Part shown: positions 1 through 13,489 of the stretch, in pieces | Layout: each line of letters begins with the position of its first letter | Numbering within the stretch: the first letter of the stretch is position 1 | Assembly: GCA_028023455.1 (NCBI GenBank) | Contig: JAQFVV010006504.1 | Location: 868,001 to 932,000, forward strand | Length of the DNA: 64,000 nt | Source of the DNA: Epiperipatus broadwayi | Taxonomy: Eukaryota; Onychophora; Udeonychophora; Euonychophora; Peripatidae | Reading direction: 5' to 3' | The notes under the pieces: model-generated | What the model was told of the DNA's origin: nothing | Seen by the model: only the letters and a program-made list of their open reading frames with translations | The model's database searches: none | Made by a program: the position numbers and the translations under genes

Positions 1-1179
1 TCTCGAAAATTATAAACTTTTCGTAAAATATATTATCATATAAAACTTGTACTATACAAATTTTATATGATTATATGTATATTTAATAAATTTAATTTTG
101 AAAAAAACTTAAAGAATTTATAATTTATAAAATATATTACAAATATTATATCAATGAAACATCTTACAAGATTTTCTGCTTATATTCAACATGCATTTTT
201 AGAAGCATTAATTCATGTAATTAAACTTCACAAGCATTGTAAACTTCTTTATTCAATAGATCCTTAATAAGAATCCTAAAGATCACAGCAACAAATAAGT
301 TTCTGATGAATGCTTTGTATTAAAGAGGAATTTCAAGCTACTTACATCCAAATATTAGCAGTGATTTCTAATTCTTATACTATCAAACTACTAACCTAAA
401 ATTAAAAACCAACTTAGTTTTGAATTTGAGCCATTTCAGATTTTTTATTAACTTTATAAATGGCTCTCAAAAATTTAAATGCAAGTAGTCCACAATCTTC
501 TCTGGAATGTGGATTACAGCTTTGATTATCACTATCCATTCATTATACCCAAACATACAGTAATTGACTTTAGAGTAAAGGGAATGAAGTACTAATTTTA
601 TAAATATAATGCAAATGTTATGTCTCATAGTGTAGTGTACTGTATGCCAATGAGACCAAATCCAAATCTGCACCTATCTTAAAAATTATTTTAATTAGCA
701 GAAAAATTATTAAGAAAAAAAGGAATATTTTAAAGCAGATTATTTCATAACTTGTAACTTACAAACAATGATTGTTGTTGGATATTATCTAACATTTCTA
801 ATAAATATAATTGTCAGGATTGAACTGCTTCATCAAACTTTACCACAAGTGATCTAAATGACATAGTTTCCTTTATTTTTATTGTAAATATGAAAATCTA
901 ATTTTTAATCTATTATTACAGTTTTTATATTACATATATTTGCGTTAATTTTTTTTTTTTAAAAAGCTAAGTTCTAACATTTATTTGTAAAAATAACTAG
1001 CATTTAAATAGCCCACTGCTGTGGTAAAGTCCCTTCATTAACCTTCAGAAATGAATGTTTTACCAATTTATCAATGATTTAATCACGGTGGATTTACATT
1101 TTTTCTTGATTTTATTTTTTAGCTAAAAATGGTTAGATACCTGTACAATATACTATGTATGCTCACGTATTTACTTTTA
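1..1179. other. AT-rich non-coding DNA
   Basis: Contains only short A and T runs and stop-ridden frames. I see no gene, RNA or repeat structure here. Confidence 0.6.
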
Positions 1180-1284
1180 TTAAAACAGACAAAACTCACT
1201 ATATATTGCCACACACAGCAAGCTAGAGTAATCAATGGATGCTAAAAGTTTTGTGCATAAAATCTCCATCTAGTTCCTATTCAT

Positions 1285-1335
1285 CCAATATCCCCAGACT
1301 AGTTTCTGGCTTATGGCCTTCGTCAGTGAGGAGCC
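1285..1335 (-). ncRNA. Hammerhead ribozyme, type I, minimal stem III
   Basis: Read on the minus strand: CTGACGA core at 1326-1320, a stem II of three G:C pairs (GGC/GCC) around a CATAA loop, then GAAAC, loop TA, and GTC as the cleavage triplet at 1299-1297. Stem I pairs TCCTCA before the core with TGGGGA after the triplet (six pairs, one wobble). Stem III is two pairs (A-U, C-G), the size typical of PLE and metazoan retrozyme hammerheads. The innermost stem II position is an A/A mismatch, which could lower activity. Confidence 0.75.
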
Positions 1336-1477
1336 TTGGATCTGAGAGCATTGAATCTAGATCTTAGGATCTAATACAACCCTCCAGCAAACACCTTTTA
1401 TCTCCATTTAACTACAAAACTATGAGTCCTAAACTGAAAACACCTTAGTGTTTTCAATCCAAGCCCATTAGCTTATA

Positions 1478-1577
1478 TAGAAACTAGTCAGGGGATATTG
1501 GATGAGTAGGCACTAGATGGGGATTTTATGCACAAGCCTTCTGGCATCCATTAATTACCCTAGCTTGCTGTGTGTGG

Positions 1578-1648
<71 letters not shown>

Positions 1649-1712
1649 GTTTTTGCCTGCTTTAACAACAGTTATACACAAGCATAAGAGCTGGTCATGT
1701 GATGTTTATTGG
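1478..1712 (+). repeat. Truncated direct copy starting in the ribozyme
   Basis: Begins at the GAAAC-TA-GTC half of the hammerhead (1480-1489) and lacks the CTGANGA half, which is replaced by the end of the inverted arm. It continues collinearly with 1988-2155 apart from the TA expansion. Confidence 0.7.
1580..1644. repeat. (TA)n microsatellite
   Basis: About 65 bp of uninterrupted TA. It sits where the other copies of this element have only TATATATAG, so it is an expansion within the element. Confidence 0.95.
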
Positions 1713-1959
1713 CTTAACACCAATCCTGCCTAATAGGATAGTGGTGGCTATGGTTATTAAAGAACCAAAGACACCAAAATGTATGGGTGCTGAACTAGAT
1801 TCAGATCCATATGACTATATAAGCTAATGGACTTGGATTGAAAACATTAAGGTGTTTTCTGTTTAAAACTCATAGTTTTGTAGTTAAATGGAGATAAAAG
1901 GTGGTTGCTGGAGGGTTGCATTAGATCCTAAGATCTAGATGCAGTGCTCTCAGATCCAA

Positions 1960-2012
1960 GGCTTCTCACTGACGAAAGCCATAAGCCAGAAACTAGTCTG
2001 GAGATATTGGAT
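1960..2012 (+). ncRNA. Hammerhead ribozyme, type I
   Basis: CTGACGA at 1969-1975; a stem II remnant GCC-ATAA-GCC weakened by one G to A change relative to the minus-strand copy; GAAAC at 1989-1993, loop TA, then GTC at 1996-1998 as the predicted cleavage site. Stem I can form between TCTCA (before the core) and TGGAGA with one bulged G. Confidence 0.68.
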
Positions 2013-2160
2013 GAGTAGGCATTAGATGGGGATTTTATTCACAAGTCTTCTGGCATCCATTGATTAATTTAGCTTGCTATGTGTGGCAATATATATAGTG
2101 AGTTTTGCCTGTTTTAACAACAGTTATACACAAGCATAAGAGCTGGTCATGTGATATTTA

Positions 2161-4036
2161 TATTTACTTTTATATATACATATGACAGCAACAACTTTTA
2201 TGGGCAAATAATATAATACAGGTTTATATACAGATAAATCCGAAATCTGACTTTATATATATATAACCAAAAATTTTCATCTTAACAGATGGTGTTGTTT
2301 AGTTTTTATTTAATTTTGGAACAAAATTGACTCAGTTTGTTTCTATATATATTCTTTTTTATATACAGCCTAAAATTCTTAAATTTGACATTTTTTCATA
2401 AAAATAATTGATTTCTCTATGGTATCTTTCAGTTGCGTTATAGTGATTAAAGGTTCAAGATATTAGAACATTTTCCAACTTTAACAGCTGATTTTTTAAA
2501 TATATATTAAAAACTGTCTTGAAGAACACAATATTAATGATTTATACAGCTTAGCTAAAAAGGACGTTATAAAAACGTGTTTAACGTTAACAAAAAGTTT
2601 CACAAACTTGATTAAATAAGAAACAAAATATTTCTCAAATTTTTGTTGTTGATGATGATTATATTTGTCATATTTATTACAAAACAAAAAAATATGTAAT
2701 AATAATTTAATTTTATTTGTTAATTATTCTGTCTCAATATTAGTAAATTACATAATTTTAACAAAAATAGTTTATAGCCATATGATTTATACATATATAA
2801 TTTATGTCAAAATAGCCAAAACTTTATTGGCACTTAAAAAAAAGAGGTGTAATATTCTTAATTACTAAAATGTTTGGATAACATAAGAAAAATATGTAAG
2901 AATATCTGAGTTTTACAATTCTCAAATAATTGTCATTGTGAAAATTGAAATAGCAAGAACAATTGCAAAACAAAACATTTTCAAAACCATCGAATTAAAA
3001 TTATCAATTGTCTTATTTTTCAATTGCTATTTTTGTTGCTAAAACAGAGACTCTCAAAAAAATTCTGATGAAATGAAGACAATCATTTGATATTTAATAT
3101 GTTAAAGAAGTGCTTCTGACTTTTATGCTGACCATAGACTTTTTAGAAAAACCTAAAGCCAACATATATGTATTTTTAACAATAAGGAGACAGATAAATC
3201 TCCATATTTTAAAAGCATAGGGAAGAGACTCTACATTCTAGAAAAAGTTATCATTGAAGGGAAAGTGGAAAGTCACATCTCGTCATTTTACAATGCAAAG
3301 ATTGACCAGATTAGGCATACCATTATTCATGAGATTTATGAAATATTTCATGTGATTCAAACACCTTTTATTTACAGTTGAAATGGTGAATTTAAACAAA
3401 TAGAAAATTTAACAAGATTAAATTTAGTATAGAAAATTATAATACAATACTTTAGAAAAACACTTTTTATTTTGTTTGAAAAAACTATTTTCATATTTTT
3501 ATTTATCAAATCGTCACAATTTGATTTACAATAATTAAAACTGTTGCAGTCACCACATTGACATCAAGTATTTTAAATCAGCACATTAATGATTGTTATT
3601 ACTCATTTATTAAACTAGATATTATCTCTAGTCTAGATATAATTTTAATCCTCACTCCAGTGTTACTATATTTGGCTTTACATCACACATGGAATAATTC
3701 AATTTCATATCAACTTTTCAGTGTTTAATATGTTTTAAGATATAGTTAAATTATATATCACTCACTCTTTATCCATGTGTTTCAAGAATGTACAGTGGAG
3801 TGGAGATTTTAAGTATATTTTAATTTTATTTATATAAATAATATAATATGATTATATCGTTTTGGGAGAATTAAAAAATAGAAATTTGTTTCATTAAATT
3901 TCATTTCACAAAGAAAATGTAAGTGACAATAATTTGTTAAGAGAAGTTTTACTATTAATTAGTGTTACCATATTCACAGAAAATTTACAAAAATAACATA
4001 TATAAAATTTACAAAAATAACATATACAATAAAAAG
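2161..4036. other. AT-rich non-coding DNA
   Basis: No open frame beyond chance length. Nothing recognisable on either strand. Confidence 0.55.
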
Positions 4037-4219
4037 ATTTATTGAGGTTGTAACCTCAAGCATATGCGTGTAAAATGCGATAGTAGGGACCTCTACAGGT
4101 GTTTAACCACAAGCTTATGCTATGGAAGAAAAGATGGAAAAGCTTGTGGTTAAACACCTGTAGAGGTCCCTACTATGGCATTTTACATGCATACGCTTGA
4201 GGTTACAGCCTCAGTAAAT
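4037..4219. mobile_element. Foldback/MITE-like inverted repeat
   Basis: 80-bp arms (4037-4116 and 4140-4219) differ at about five positions and enclose a 23-nt loop. Each arm's outer end contains its own small palindrome (GAGGTTGTAACCTC and its partner). No open frame. No clear target-site duplication is visible. Confidence 0.8.
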
Positions 4220-6464
4220 ATTACTTACGTAATCAATGTGCGTTTAATAAATTTATAATAAAGAGATTGTTTTTTTTATTATTTTGTCATTGGATGAATC
4301 CTCCAATACTATCAACATATTTGAAATAGAAGAAAAAATAAAAATTTGTAATTAGTTTCTTTTTATTATTAAAATAATATGGTAATTCAAGCATCAAAGT
4401 GGATAAGTGGAATATAAAATTCATATTTATTTCATTTAAAATAAACTTTATCAAATCTATCAACTCATAAAAATTCACTATACCATGTGCTTCTTTTTTT
4501 AATTAAATATCTTTTATTATTAAATTAATATTTAAGCAAATCTAGTCATCCATTTTCAGATATAACAATAAAAAAATTTAAAAATGATAATAATAAAAAT
4601 TGTATAATTATATAATTTAACATTATAGTTAGAAACTCAAAACCTTTAAATCTGTGCAATAATCAACACTAACACTAATGATTGTGCTTATGTAAATAAG
4701 TGGCAATCCCTCATCAATAGTATAACATTCTTCATTGTTCATTTTAAAACATTTTTTTTAATTAAAGATAAATCAATATCATCGTGCATTTTTATTGGAT
4801 TTCAGTGTACTTCTCAACATTGTGGTTTACAAACATATAATATTTTCAATACATACTTGAATTGTTTTTTCTACCACATATTCTTGAACCACATGAATAA
4901 TGACATCCAAAAAAAGTAATTGACCCATAAGATGTTTGTATCATGATGTACCAGCATATAACAGTTAGCCAGTTTTTATTTTTAGCAAAATTTTAAAAAC
5001 TTAATTATTCAAAGTATTTTGCAATTGTTCTAAAGATGGTTAAAATTTTATTTTTATTAAATATACAAATTATATATCACATTAAAGTTAAATCCAAAGT
5101 GAATAATTTGGATTATCTGGTTAGACCCAAAGTATATATGATTGATTGAACAAAAATATTAAATAAATTTATGAGAACATAATAATATGACATCGTTTTC
5201 ATAACCCCAGAGATCCGTATATAGTTTTATTTTAACATATTTTATTCTCTTTACCTGCTTTTGTGTTTTAATTTTTAAAAAAATAATTTTAGATTATTCA
5301 AGCAATAACTTGATAATATATCAAAATTATAAAAGAAGCAACAGTTGAAATGAGGAAGTTATATTGATAAATTATTAATATATTATAAGAATTTAATGTT
5401 TTTCACTTTAACATATGATAAAAACTAATTCAAGAAATCATTATTTGCATTATTTTAAGTACATTTTTAACCACAAATGTGAATTTATACAGAGATCAAT
5501 ATTAACAGTCTAGAATTGCACTTTATAGATTTCTGAGAAATATATTATTGCTAAAAAATTTCATTTAAAAAAAAACTATTTTCATAATTGAAAAATATTG
5601 GACTATTATGCTTCACATATGAATGTTAGTGTAGCAATTTTTTCTGAATAAATAATATTAGCACATATTTTATCTTTTAATAAATAATTCAAGCATTTTT
5701 TCATTCTTTTTAATATCATTGTATAATTATTGTAGATATCTACAATATAACGAATGCAAATAGAATGTCCATTTATATATATATATATAAAATTCCTTGC
5801 AGTTTTGTTTTAAATTGATTGTAATATGCGTATGTATAAATTATCTTAGATTAGTAAAGTTCTTAAGTGAATGAAAAAGTTACAGAAGATATTCATTATA
5901 ATATTTTGAAAGTTATCATGAGGAAATGTATTGTATTGGAATCAGGCAATGATCAAAGATATACAGGGTAAAAATGTGACTCATTTTCAAAAAAATCAAG
6001 ATAAGAATGCGTGCAGTTCATATTATATTATGATATCTCTCTCAGCAATAATAAAGGTCTCACTTTAACTACTTTTAAGCAGATGACCCTGACTAAAACC
6101 AAACTGAATTAAACTGGGACAATTATTTTTAGTCAATAGTAGTTAAATGTCTATTCAATAAATTCTATTGAATGATTAATGAATTGACTAGAGTCATCTG
6201 CTTGAGAGGAAAGTGCCTAAACATATTTGTGATGGAAAACAATTCAAGATTCATCATCCTGGTCTTGAATTCTATGTCTTAAACATTGTAAATAATTACA
6301 GTAACAATATTGTCTTAAGCATTTTTAAAGATCCAAATAAATATTAAAATTTACTCATTTTGTTATTAATAGTGACATTAATAATATGATGTTATAATGA
6401 TATATTTAGGCCATCTTGAATATTACTATATAATGTAATGTTCAACTTATGTAGCTCGTTATTG
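4220..6464. other. AT-rich non-coding DNA
   Basis: Only a short TA run near 5776. Nothing else seen. Confidence 0.55.
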
Positions 6465-6625
6465 AGAACTCTTCTTTTCTTACTCATGCTTTTTTCATTC
6501 TCCCTCTCATTCACTCTCTCATTCTCTCTTCCTTTCAATCACTCTTTCATGCTCTTTTTTACTCTCTTTTTTCACACTCTCTTTCTTTTTCTCTTTTTCT
6601 CTCTATCTTCCTCTTTTTTTCTCTT
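6465..6625 (+). repeat. Polypyrimidine (CTCTTT-rich) tract
   Basis: Imperfect CT/TTC simple sequence. The open frame through it is Leu/Phe/Ser only because of this composition. Confidence 0.85.
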
Positions 6626-9600
6626 AGTCTCCTATTATAATGTTGAAGGTAGATATAATTGGTTGAGTAATGACAATAGTAAATATTATGCTATCAGCAT
6701 AATATCATATTTATTTACCAATAAAGCTATATAAGTTTAAGAAGTTATTTAATATATAAAGTGTACTCTGCAGATAAGCATAGGCTTCTGGGATATCTAA
6801 TACATTTCAGAATGCCAAATATACTGTTTTTACATTCTGTTAATTTTCATTATAGTATAATTAGGTATATACATTCATGGATCCTAGTAATAGCTCATGT
6901 CAGTAATATTGAGCTTAAATTTGATAAAGAGCAAGAGATTTCAAAACAAGGAGTTACTTTTTGCTTTGCAATTTATTGATGATAAGGTTATGAACATATT
7001 TGGATTTTGTATCATTAACAGGATATCTAAGAAGGCTTCATAAGTGATATTTATGTTTCTATATGACTGCTATAGTAAGAATTTATTATAATTTACTGAT
7101 AAACTTTGGCTGGATATGAAATTACTGGAAAACATTTATAGTTGCATAAAAATTAGGTAGTTTTTGGAAAATAAAAAATTGTCAAAATATGACACACTTT
7201 AAATTGTCATAAAAATTGATTGTTCATGATCATTTCAAACTTTTTGATTTCTAGTTTATATTTACTTATAAGCATTTTATCAAATTATTGGTCTTATAAT
7301 GTACTGAATATTTTATCAAACCTTCAATATTCTGATGATAACATTAATTGGATAACTATTGTAAGTTAGAAAAATCCATTGCCTCAATTCTTAATTTTAA
7401 AAAAAGGTTACAATGGCTTATTAATGTAATTATTATTGGAAGTCATTCCCTAATGTTGTCATCACTATAAAGCAATTCCTTTTACAGATAGTGTGTGTCA
7501 CATCACATGAATTGCAATAGAGTTTTTAATTGTCTATTGTTACTGTAAATATTTATTTAAATATTGTTGTTTTCTAATGCAATGAAAACAAATAATCAAT
7601 AATAGTGTTTTTATGTTTAACTTTATTTGATGTTTGTCTTTTTGGTATCTGATTTTTATGCACATGAAGCCTACATTAATCTCAAATGATGAATGGTTTA
7701 ATTTGTAAATTTTAAATAATTTTCTGAAATTATTTTTTTATTATGGATTAAAAATAATGAATAGCTTTATAGCTCTAAAGTTCATAATAAGTTTGAGCAC
7801 TTGAAGTGTCAGAGCTGTTATCAATTCAAGTGTCTTCTATCCAGAATCTGACACTTTATGAACTAATTCTAAATAGCCATAAGTCCATAATAATTTATTT
7901 CCCAATATAAGTATATTGTAATTTTCCCTTCCTGTTTTTCCAACACATTTCTCTACCTTACCCTACCTTCTCTATTTACCCTCTGCTATACTAGATCAAC
8001 AATAAACCATTAATTATAACAACAATAAAGTATAAGTTTCTTTATGGGGCTTGAAACTTGCTTAATATTAAAACATAAGATCGACTTTAGGGATGATTAC
8101 AAGAGAGAGGTTTCAAAATTGAGAAGTATATCAAGTACTCTCCACAATGGCATTGTCATTGTAAAAGCCTCCTACTATCATCATGATATACCCCACAACA
8201 AACAATGACTAACATAATATTTTATTTAAATAATGATTTAAACTACTCTTCTATGATTTAAGAATCTCAAAATAAAAATATTTACAAAATTACATTACTT
8301 AAAATAATTGATGCTATCCTATGGCTATCTCAGGGATCATAAATATTCTATTCTAAATATAATATAACCATTAGATTGATAATTAAATAATTGAATCACA
8401 AGAGGGATTTTACTGGGATCCAACCATTTAATAAAAACATAATATTACAAACCTTGATTAACTTCCTACTGGAAACTTAATCTAGCTATAATAATAAGAT
8501 ATGGAAATGAACAATCATTATCTACTCATTACCTTTCCTTAAATAATTTAATTTACTATTCCTAAGATTTATTCTCATGCTAACAACAATTATTCTGGAA
8601 TACTTATTTTCTTATAATCAAAGCTTCATGACACCATTATTATCTACCAAGTCTAATTCCATGAAATACATCTTTTAGTTAATTAGTATTCACTCATTGT
8701 AATTAACTCCTTTAGAATTACAAACCTTAAAATATAATTGATTAGTAACATGTACTCTGAAATTTTATAATACTTTTAACTTATGATATATATTTCAACT
8801 TAAATTACAAAATTAGAATGTGACTCTCAAACATACTAATGACTTTTAATATATGATCTCCCTTTTATAATACTTAATAGTATTTTTCATATGGCTCTTC
8901 AAAATTATTTTGCATTTAACAAAAATATGAAGTACCATAAACTTTCTTTAATATAATTATAATTTAAAGCAATTGATAGTTAATGTATTAATTATAAGCT
9001 CTTAAGCATAGCTTCTCAAATGAGGCATGTAATTATAATTTAGCATGTATAATTTTATGTAGATAATGTGCTTTATTGATATGTCCTTGTGATGGAAATG
9101 ACTTTCAGACTCAATAAAATTACTATGATAAAGTTTAAATTAAAATATTCATTTATTTACAACATTAAGAATAAATAACAAACAATTATACATATAAAGT
9201 TAAATACTTCATTACCAATAAAAAAAGCATCAAACTGTTTTTCATTGACAGCAAAATATTTGCATTCATTACATGTACATAATGGGTATTATGTAAAACC
9301 AACCCTTCCCATAGTTAGTATTTAGTTTTTTTTCTTTTAATTATAAGTTTATTATTATATTTTTTTCATTATGTATGATTTCGTACTAATATGCTATAGT
9401 TACATTAATCATGAGACATTTGGTGTCTTTACAACCATTTTCCATATTACCTAATATTTTGTAACTCACAATATATTTATAATTTTGTACTAGTTAAATT
9501 ATATTTTATTTAAAATTTGATTTAAAATATTCCACTTCCATCTTATTAATAAAGTTATTACTGATGTGGGAAATATAAAAAACAATAAAATACAATATTT

Positions 9601-11777
9601 ATAATGTAATTAAAATGACTACTAAGCAAAGAATTTTTTCCATATCATACAATTCATTTATGACTCCATTCTCACTATCACTTATATTTTATAGTGTTGT
9701 TTGATCTCAGTTATTTTTACTCATCTAGTAATTTATTCAAATTACTATTCAAACAAAATATTTATTCTGTACATGGTTTTATCTTCAAGTAAATCCATTA
9801 ATATTTAGGAAGAAATTATAAAATCCTTTAAATATTTCATCTATCTTTATTTACCTAAAACTTTATCGATGAGAAACTGATTTTATTAAATAGTATATTC
9901 AATAATACATCCTAATAAAAAGGATGGAGATTTTTTTTTCTAAATATGAGATGTCATATTTTGGCAGTCAGTCATTATCTTAATGATTCTACCCCCATTT
10001 TACCTTAGCTTCTTTCCTGAGCACTTACGGTATATACTATCCTCATTTCTTTGTAGGATGTTTTCCCATATCTTTCCAATAAATATATGGTTATTACACA
10101 GATTACTCCCACTTAACTATTCCTCAGTTCTTCAGGATGATATTACACCCTATCCTGGAATTTTAACTCATCTTTTTCAATTGTGTATTTAGCATCTATT
10201 ACTCTACTAATTCTAGACTAACAACTTAATATAATCTTTTCTATGCAATAATTTTCTAATGATATCTATGATCATGTTACACAACAAATAATCTATTTCA
10301 ATTATTATTATTATTAATAGGATTTTTTTTCTTTATAACAAATGAGGTCATGATATTGTCTTACATCAACATTCATTCTTTCTTACATTCATTAATACAT
10401 TATATTTTATAATAAGTTTGTCATTCCTGTCAGATAATTCTATTACCCTTAATTTCTAAAAGTATATATGGTTCAAAATATACAGTTAACATTATGCTCC
10501 CCCCCATGCACACATTTACATTGTAACTCTGATTACTTTCTTCCTATATTTAAGCATATCTTTAACACTATATACCAGTTTGCAAGCATAAATTCTTTAA
10601 ATTGTCACTATAACAAATATCTTGCATTTATATTTCATTTTAAACTAGAGAAATATTAGTGACAAATTTAAAATTACCATCTTATTATTTTTTTTCAAAT
10701 CCACTTCCAGTTTCTAATTTAATATGACCATTGTTACTCTTTAAATGTGTACCATTCTTCATGAGTTGAGATACTTTCTATTTTTTCTTAATTAAAAGAC
10801 GTATAGTTAAACAAAATATGAACAAGCACACACGAAATGGAAAAAAATTTAAATTGGATGCATCCTTGCTTCTTAGCTAGTTTGAATGTGCATACACACA
10901 GTCTTGCTCTTCAAAATGTACTACAAAACATTTACTAAATATTCTTAAAATCTCACACTATTCTCCCATGCTGCACAAACTTTAAAACATATTCAAATAT
11001 GTCATCAATAAGTTTACTTTTTTGATTTCTCTCATTTTCCTCGTATTCATTAGTCTTGTAAATTTTTAAACACATATTGGATAATTCATTTAAATTTTTA
11101 GCTTATAGTACATATTAATCTCAGTTATCTTTGCTCACCTACCTTTTTTTTTCTACATATATGTTAAATATTTTCTTCAGAATTTTGCAAAAAAGATTAT
11201 TTATCATGAATCAATTGTTTAATTCAAATTGAAGATTACTTTTTTTTCATACATCCCTCATGACTAATTAACTATTTTTAACATTCTACATAATATTACT
11301 ATCAACTTTACAAATTTAGTTCTAGATATTTTAAATCTATTTTTCATATTTAATCTATGATCAATAAAAATGCTTAATTTAAAATAAATAAATAAATGCT
11401 TCTTATATGAGTGCAGTTACATTTCTTTTTGAAGCAGTATAGTTGTTTTTCCTTTATCATGGTTATCATAAGCACTATTAAAATAACAACTTTGATTTTT
11501 CAAACTTCTTGGTGGTATTGTTTTGGATATATGAAGATGAACAAGATTGGCACTTTAGTTACAATGAAGATTAGTTTAAACTTACTTCATGGTGTTAATA
11601 ATTACTTAAAAATATTTTATAGTCTTCTACTATTTTTTAAAGATATTTTTTTTACTACTTAAGACTTTAAATATTTTTAAGTTTTATAATTGTTTTTTCT
11701 GAGAAATAAATTGAGATTGCTATCTGCTTTTAACTTTTCTTGAATCTTTTTTTTCTCCTAGATCGTTTGCTGTATTA
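6626..11777. other. AT-rich non-coding DNA
   Basis: About 5 kb with no coding signal, RNA gene or long repeat that I can see. Possible intron or intergenic DNA. Confidence 0.5.
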
Positions 11778-11803
11778 TTTTTTTTTTTTAAAAAAAAAAA
11801 AAA
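11778..11803. repeat. T12/A14 homopolymer pair
   Basis: A run of 12 T is followed directly by 14 A, a self-complementary homopolymer junction. Confidence 0.9.
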
Positions 11804-12008
11804 CACCAGGATAATGGGATAAGGTGACATCAGAGAAATATTTATTCAACTCTCATTTGTCAACCCCAAATGAACTTGTACAGTTTTTTTAACTTAAATA
11901 TTTTTTTGTTTCTATTTTTAAAATAATTAAAATCAACAACAAAAAAATATTTTAGAAATGAAATTAATTTAAATAATTACTTGAAAACCAATTCTGATCA
12001 TCTTTTCA

Positions 12009-12146
12009 ATAAATTGTATTTTTTTTTTTTTTCTAAAAGTGTCATAGCATCGGCCGGGACGCGAACCCGCAACCCGGGCAACTGCCTGCAAGTGCAAGGC
12101 AGTCGCGCTGACGTCTCGACCACCAATGCAAGACATAAATTCTATT
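12009..12146 (-). mobile_element. Minimal tRNA-Gly-derived SINE, copy 1
   Basis: The tRNA-like body lies at 12047-12129. On the minus strand it has a GCATTGG start, a GGGTTCGCG T-arm and a GATGC end. A poly(A) tail follows (T run at 12019-12032 on the plus strand). Flanks at 12009-12020 and 12135-12146 match at 11 of 12 positions (ATAAATTGTATT, ATAAATTCTATT), a target-site duplication. The anticodon arm has an insertion (11-nt loop), so it cannot be a working tRNA. The T-loop A58 is replaced by C, as in the two sister copies. Confidence 0.85.
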
Positions 12147-12354
12147 ATTAAGTGAATTTATTCCTAAAGTTTGATAATAAATATTTTTGTTTAAAAGATA
12201 TTACAATTACAATAATTTTAAAATAAATTTTTATCTTGTAGTAAATAATTGTTCCTTCTTTCATTGACTACAATTTTCTGTTTTTAGCTTTTTAAAGAAG
12301 TATTGTATTGAAAATAACGTCAAATTTGCGTTACCTTAAAATTCAATAATCAAG
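12147..12354. other. AT-rich non-coding DNA
   Basis: Nothing recognised between two SINE-like elements. Confidence 0.5.
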
Positions 12355-12535
12355 AATCTAAGGACCCAGGTTCGAATCCCATGCACTGTCTCTGGTCAGG
12401 CCAGCAACACCTGAAGAAGAGGGTAGAAAATGCCTCTTGAAACATTTTGCATATACTAACCCATTTGCTATGATATTACTAACAGTTGGTGCATATACTA
12501 ACCTGTTTGCTGTGATATTACTAACAGTTGAATGT
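12355..12535 (+). mobile_element. SINE-like element, 5' truncated, with hammerhead-like stem-loop
   Basis: Holds a perfect pol III B box (GGTTCGAATCC at 12369-12379) with no matching A box upstream. It is followed by CTGAAGA (12411-12417), a 5-bp perfect stem AGAGG/CCTCT with a 10-nt loop, then T-GAAAC. The tail is two copies of a 42-bp unit (12451-12535). CTGAAGA plus stem plus GAAAC is the shape of PLE 3' ends. No cleavage triplet partner is present. Confidence 0.6.
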
Positions 12536-13489
12536 ATCGGAATATTTAAATAAAATTAAATTTTTCTAAAGACATTCAACACATATATTTTATGATGGAA
12601 ATAGTCCAATATAAAATACAGCTAGAACATCATCATTACAAAAATTCATAAAAACACTATAAGCAAAGATGTTTATTTAAATTGGCATCTATTGTATTAA
12701 GATTATATAGTAGATTATATTATAAATGATTATAAATAGCAACAATCTCTATACAATTCTTTTTTTAAACTTTATATATTAAATCATTTATTACTGTTAT
12801 ATCCAAGTTTACAGCATTACTATTATCTTAATTTAAAATTTCAATTTTTGGAGCTATAATTTAAATTTTATATGCCATTCTTACCATGGATAACCGATCA
12901 AAAGATTATATATATTAAACAAAAAACTTTAGAATAAAGTCTACAATATTCAATCCTGAGTAGCATATTATTGTTAAAATTAAAACAATAATATAATTTA
13001 AAGAAGATCATGCAACATTAACGTTCTGCTGTAGTGAATTATTTTCCATAATATATTTATATGTTTATAGGTAATAAATGCAAATTATAATGCCCGTTAT
13101 AAAAAATATTATATGTAATATACAAACAATTTAACGGTAAAAAATAGTATATTTTAAATTCTTTAGAAAAAACTTGTAAATTTTAGGTTTACATTTAATA
13201 TTAACGAAATAAAAATATTAATGTAAGAAAGAAATCATAAAAAGAGAAGAATTAAAGAAGTGATTTTGATAGATAAATATAAAGATAATGTTATTAATAG
13301 GTCCGTTGCAAATACGGCCATACACAGCTTATGGAAATTTACATAACATTAAAATTTGAAATTCCTTTACAGCTGACAAGGATTACTACGTAATTGAAAG
13401 CTGAAAGCGCTACTAAGGAATTTAAAATATACTATTTTTTACCATTAAATAGTTTAATACATTGTACAGGCTTAAAACTGCATTTGTAT
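12536..13489. other. AT-rich non-coding DNA
   Basis: No gene or repeat recognised. Confidence 0.5.

Larger units (their letters stand above)
1180..2160. mobile_element. Hammerhead-bearing repeat, inverted plus direct copies
   Basis: About 300-bp arms at 1180-1480 and 1815-2117 are inverted copies of each other. The stretch 1479-1712 is also a direct copy of 1988-2155. The equivalent GAAAC of the ribozyme lies at 1480 and 1989, so two plus-strand ribozyme sites are 509 nt apart, as expected for a tandem dimer of a small retrozyme-like unit. A TA microsatellite expanded inside the first direct copy. Nothing is encoded. The alternative is the terminal pseudo-LTR of a Penelope-like element, since PLEs also carry hammerheads; the absence of adjacent PLE coding makes a stand-alone unit more likely, but this is inference. 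Confidence 0.7.

Noticed and set aside
6438-6734. 98-residue Leu/Phe/Ser frame resembling a membrane protein
   Set aside because: Produced by the polypyrimidine tract; hydrophobicity is a composition effect.
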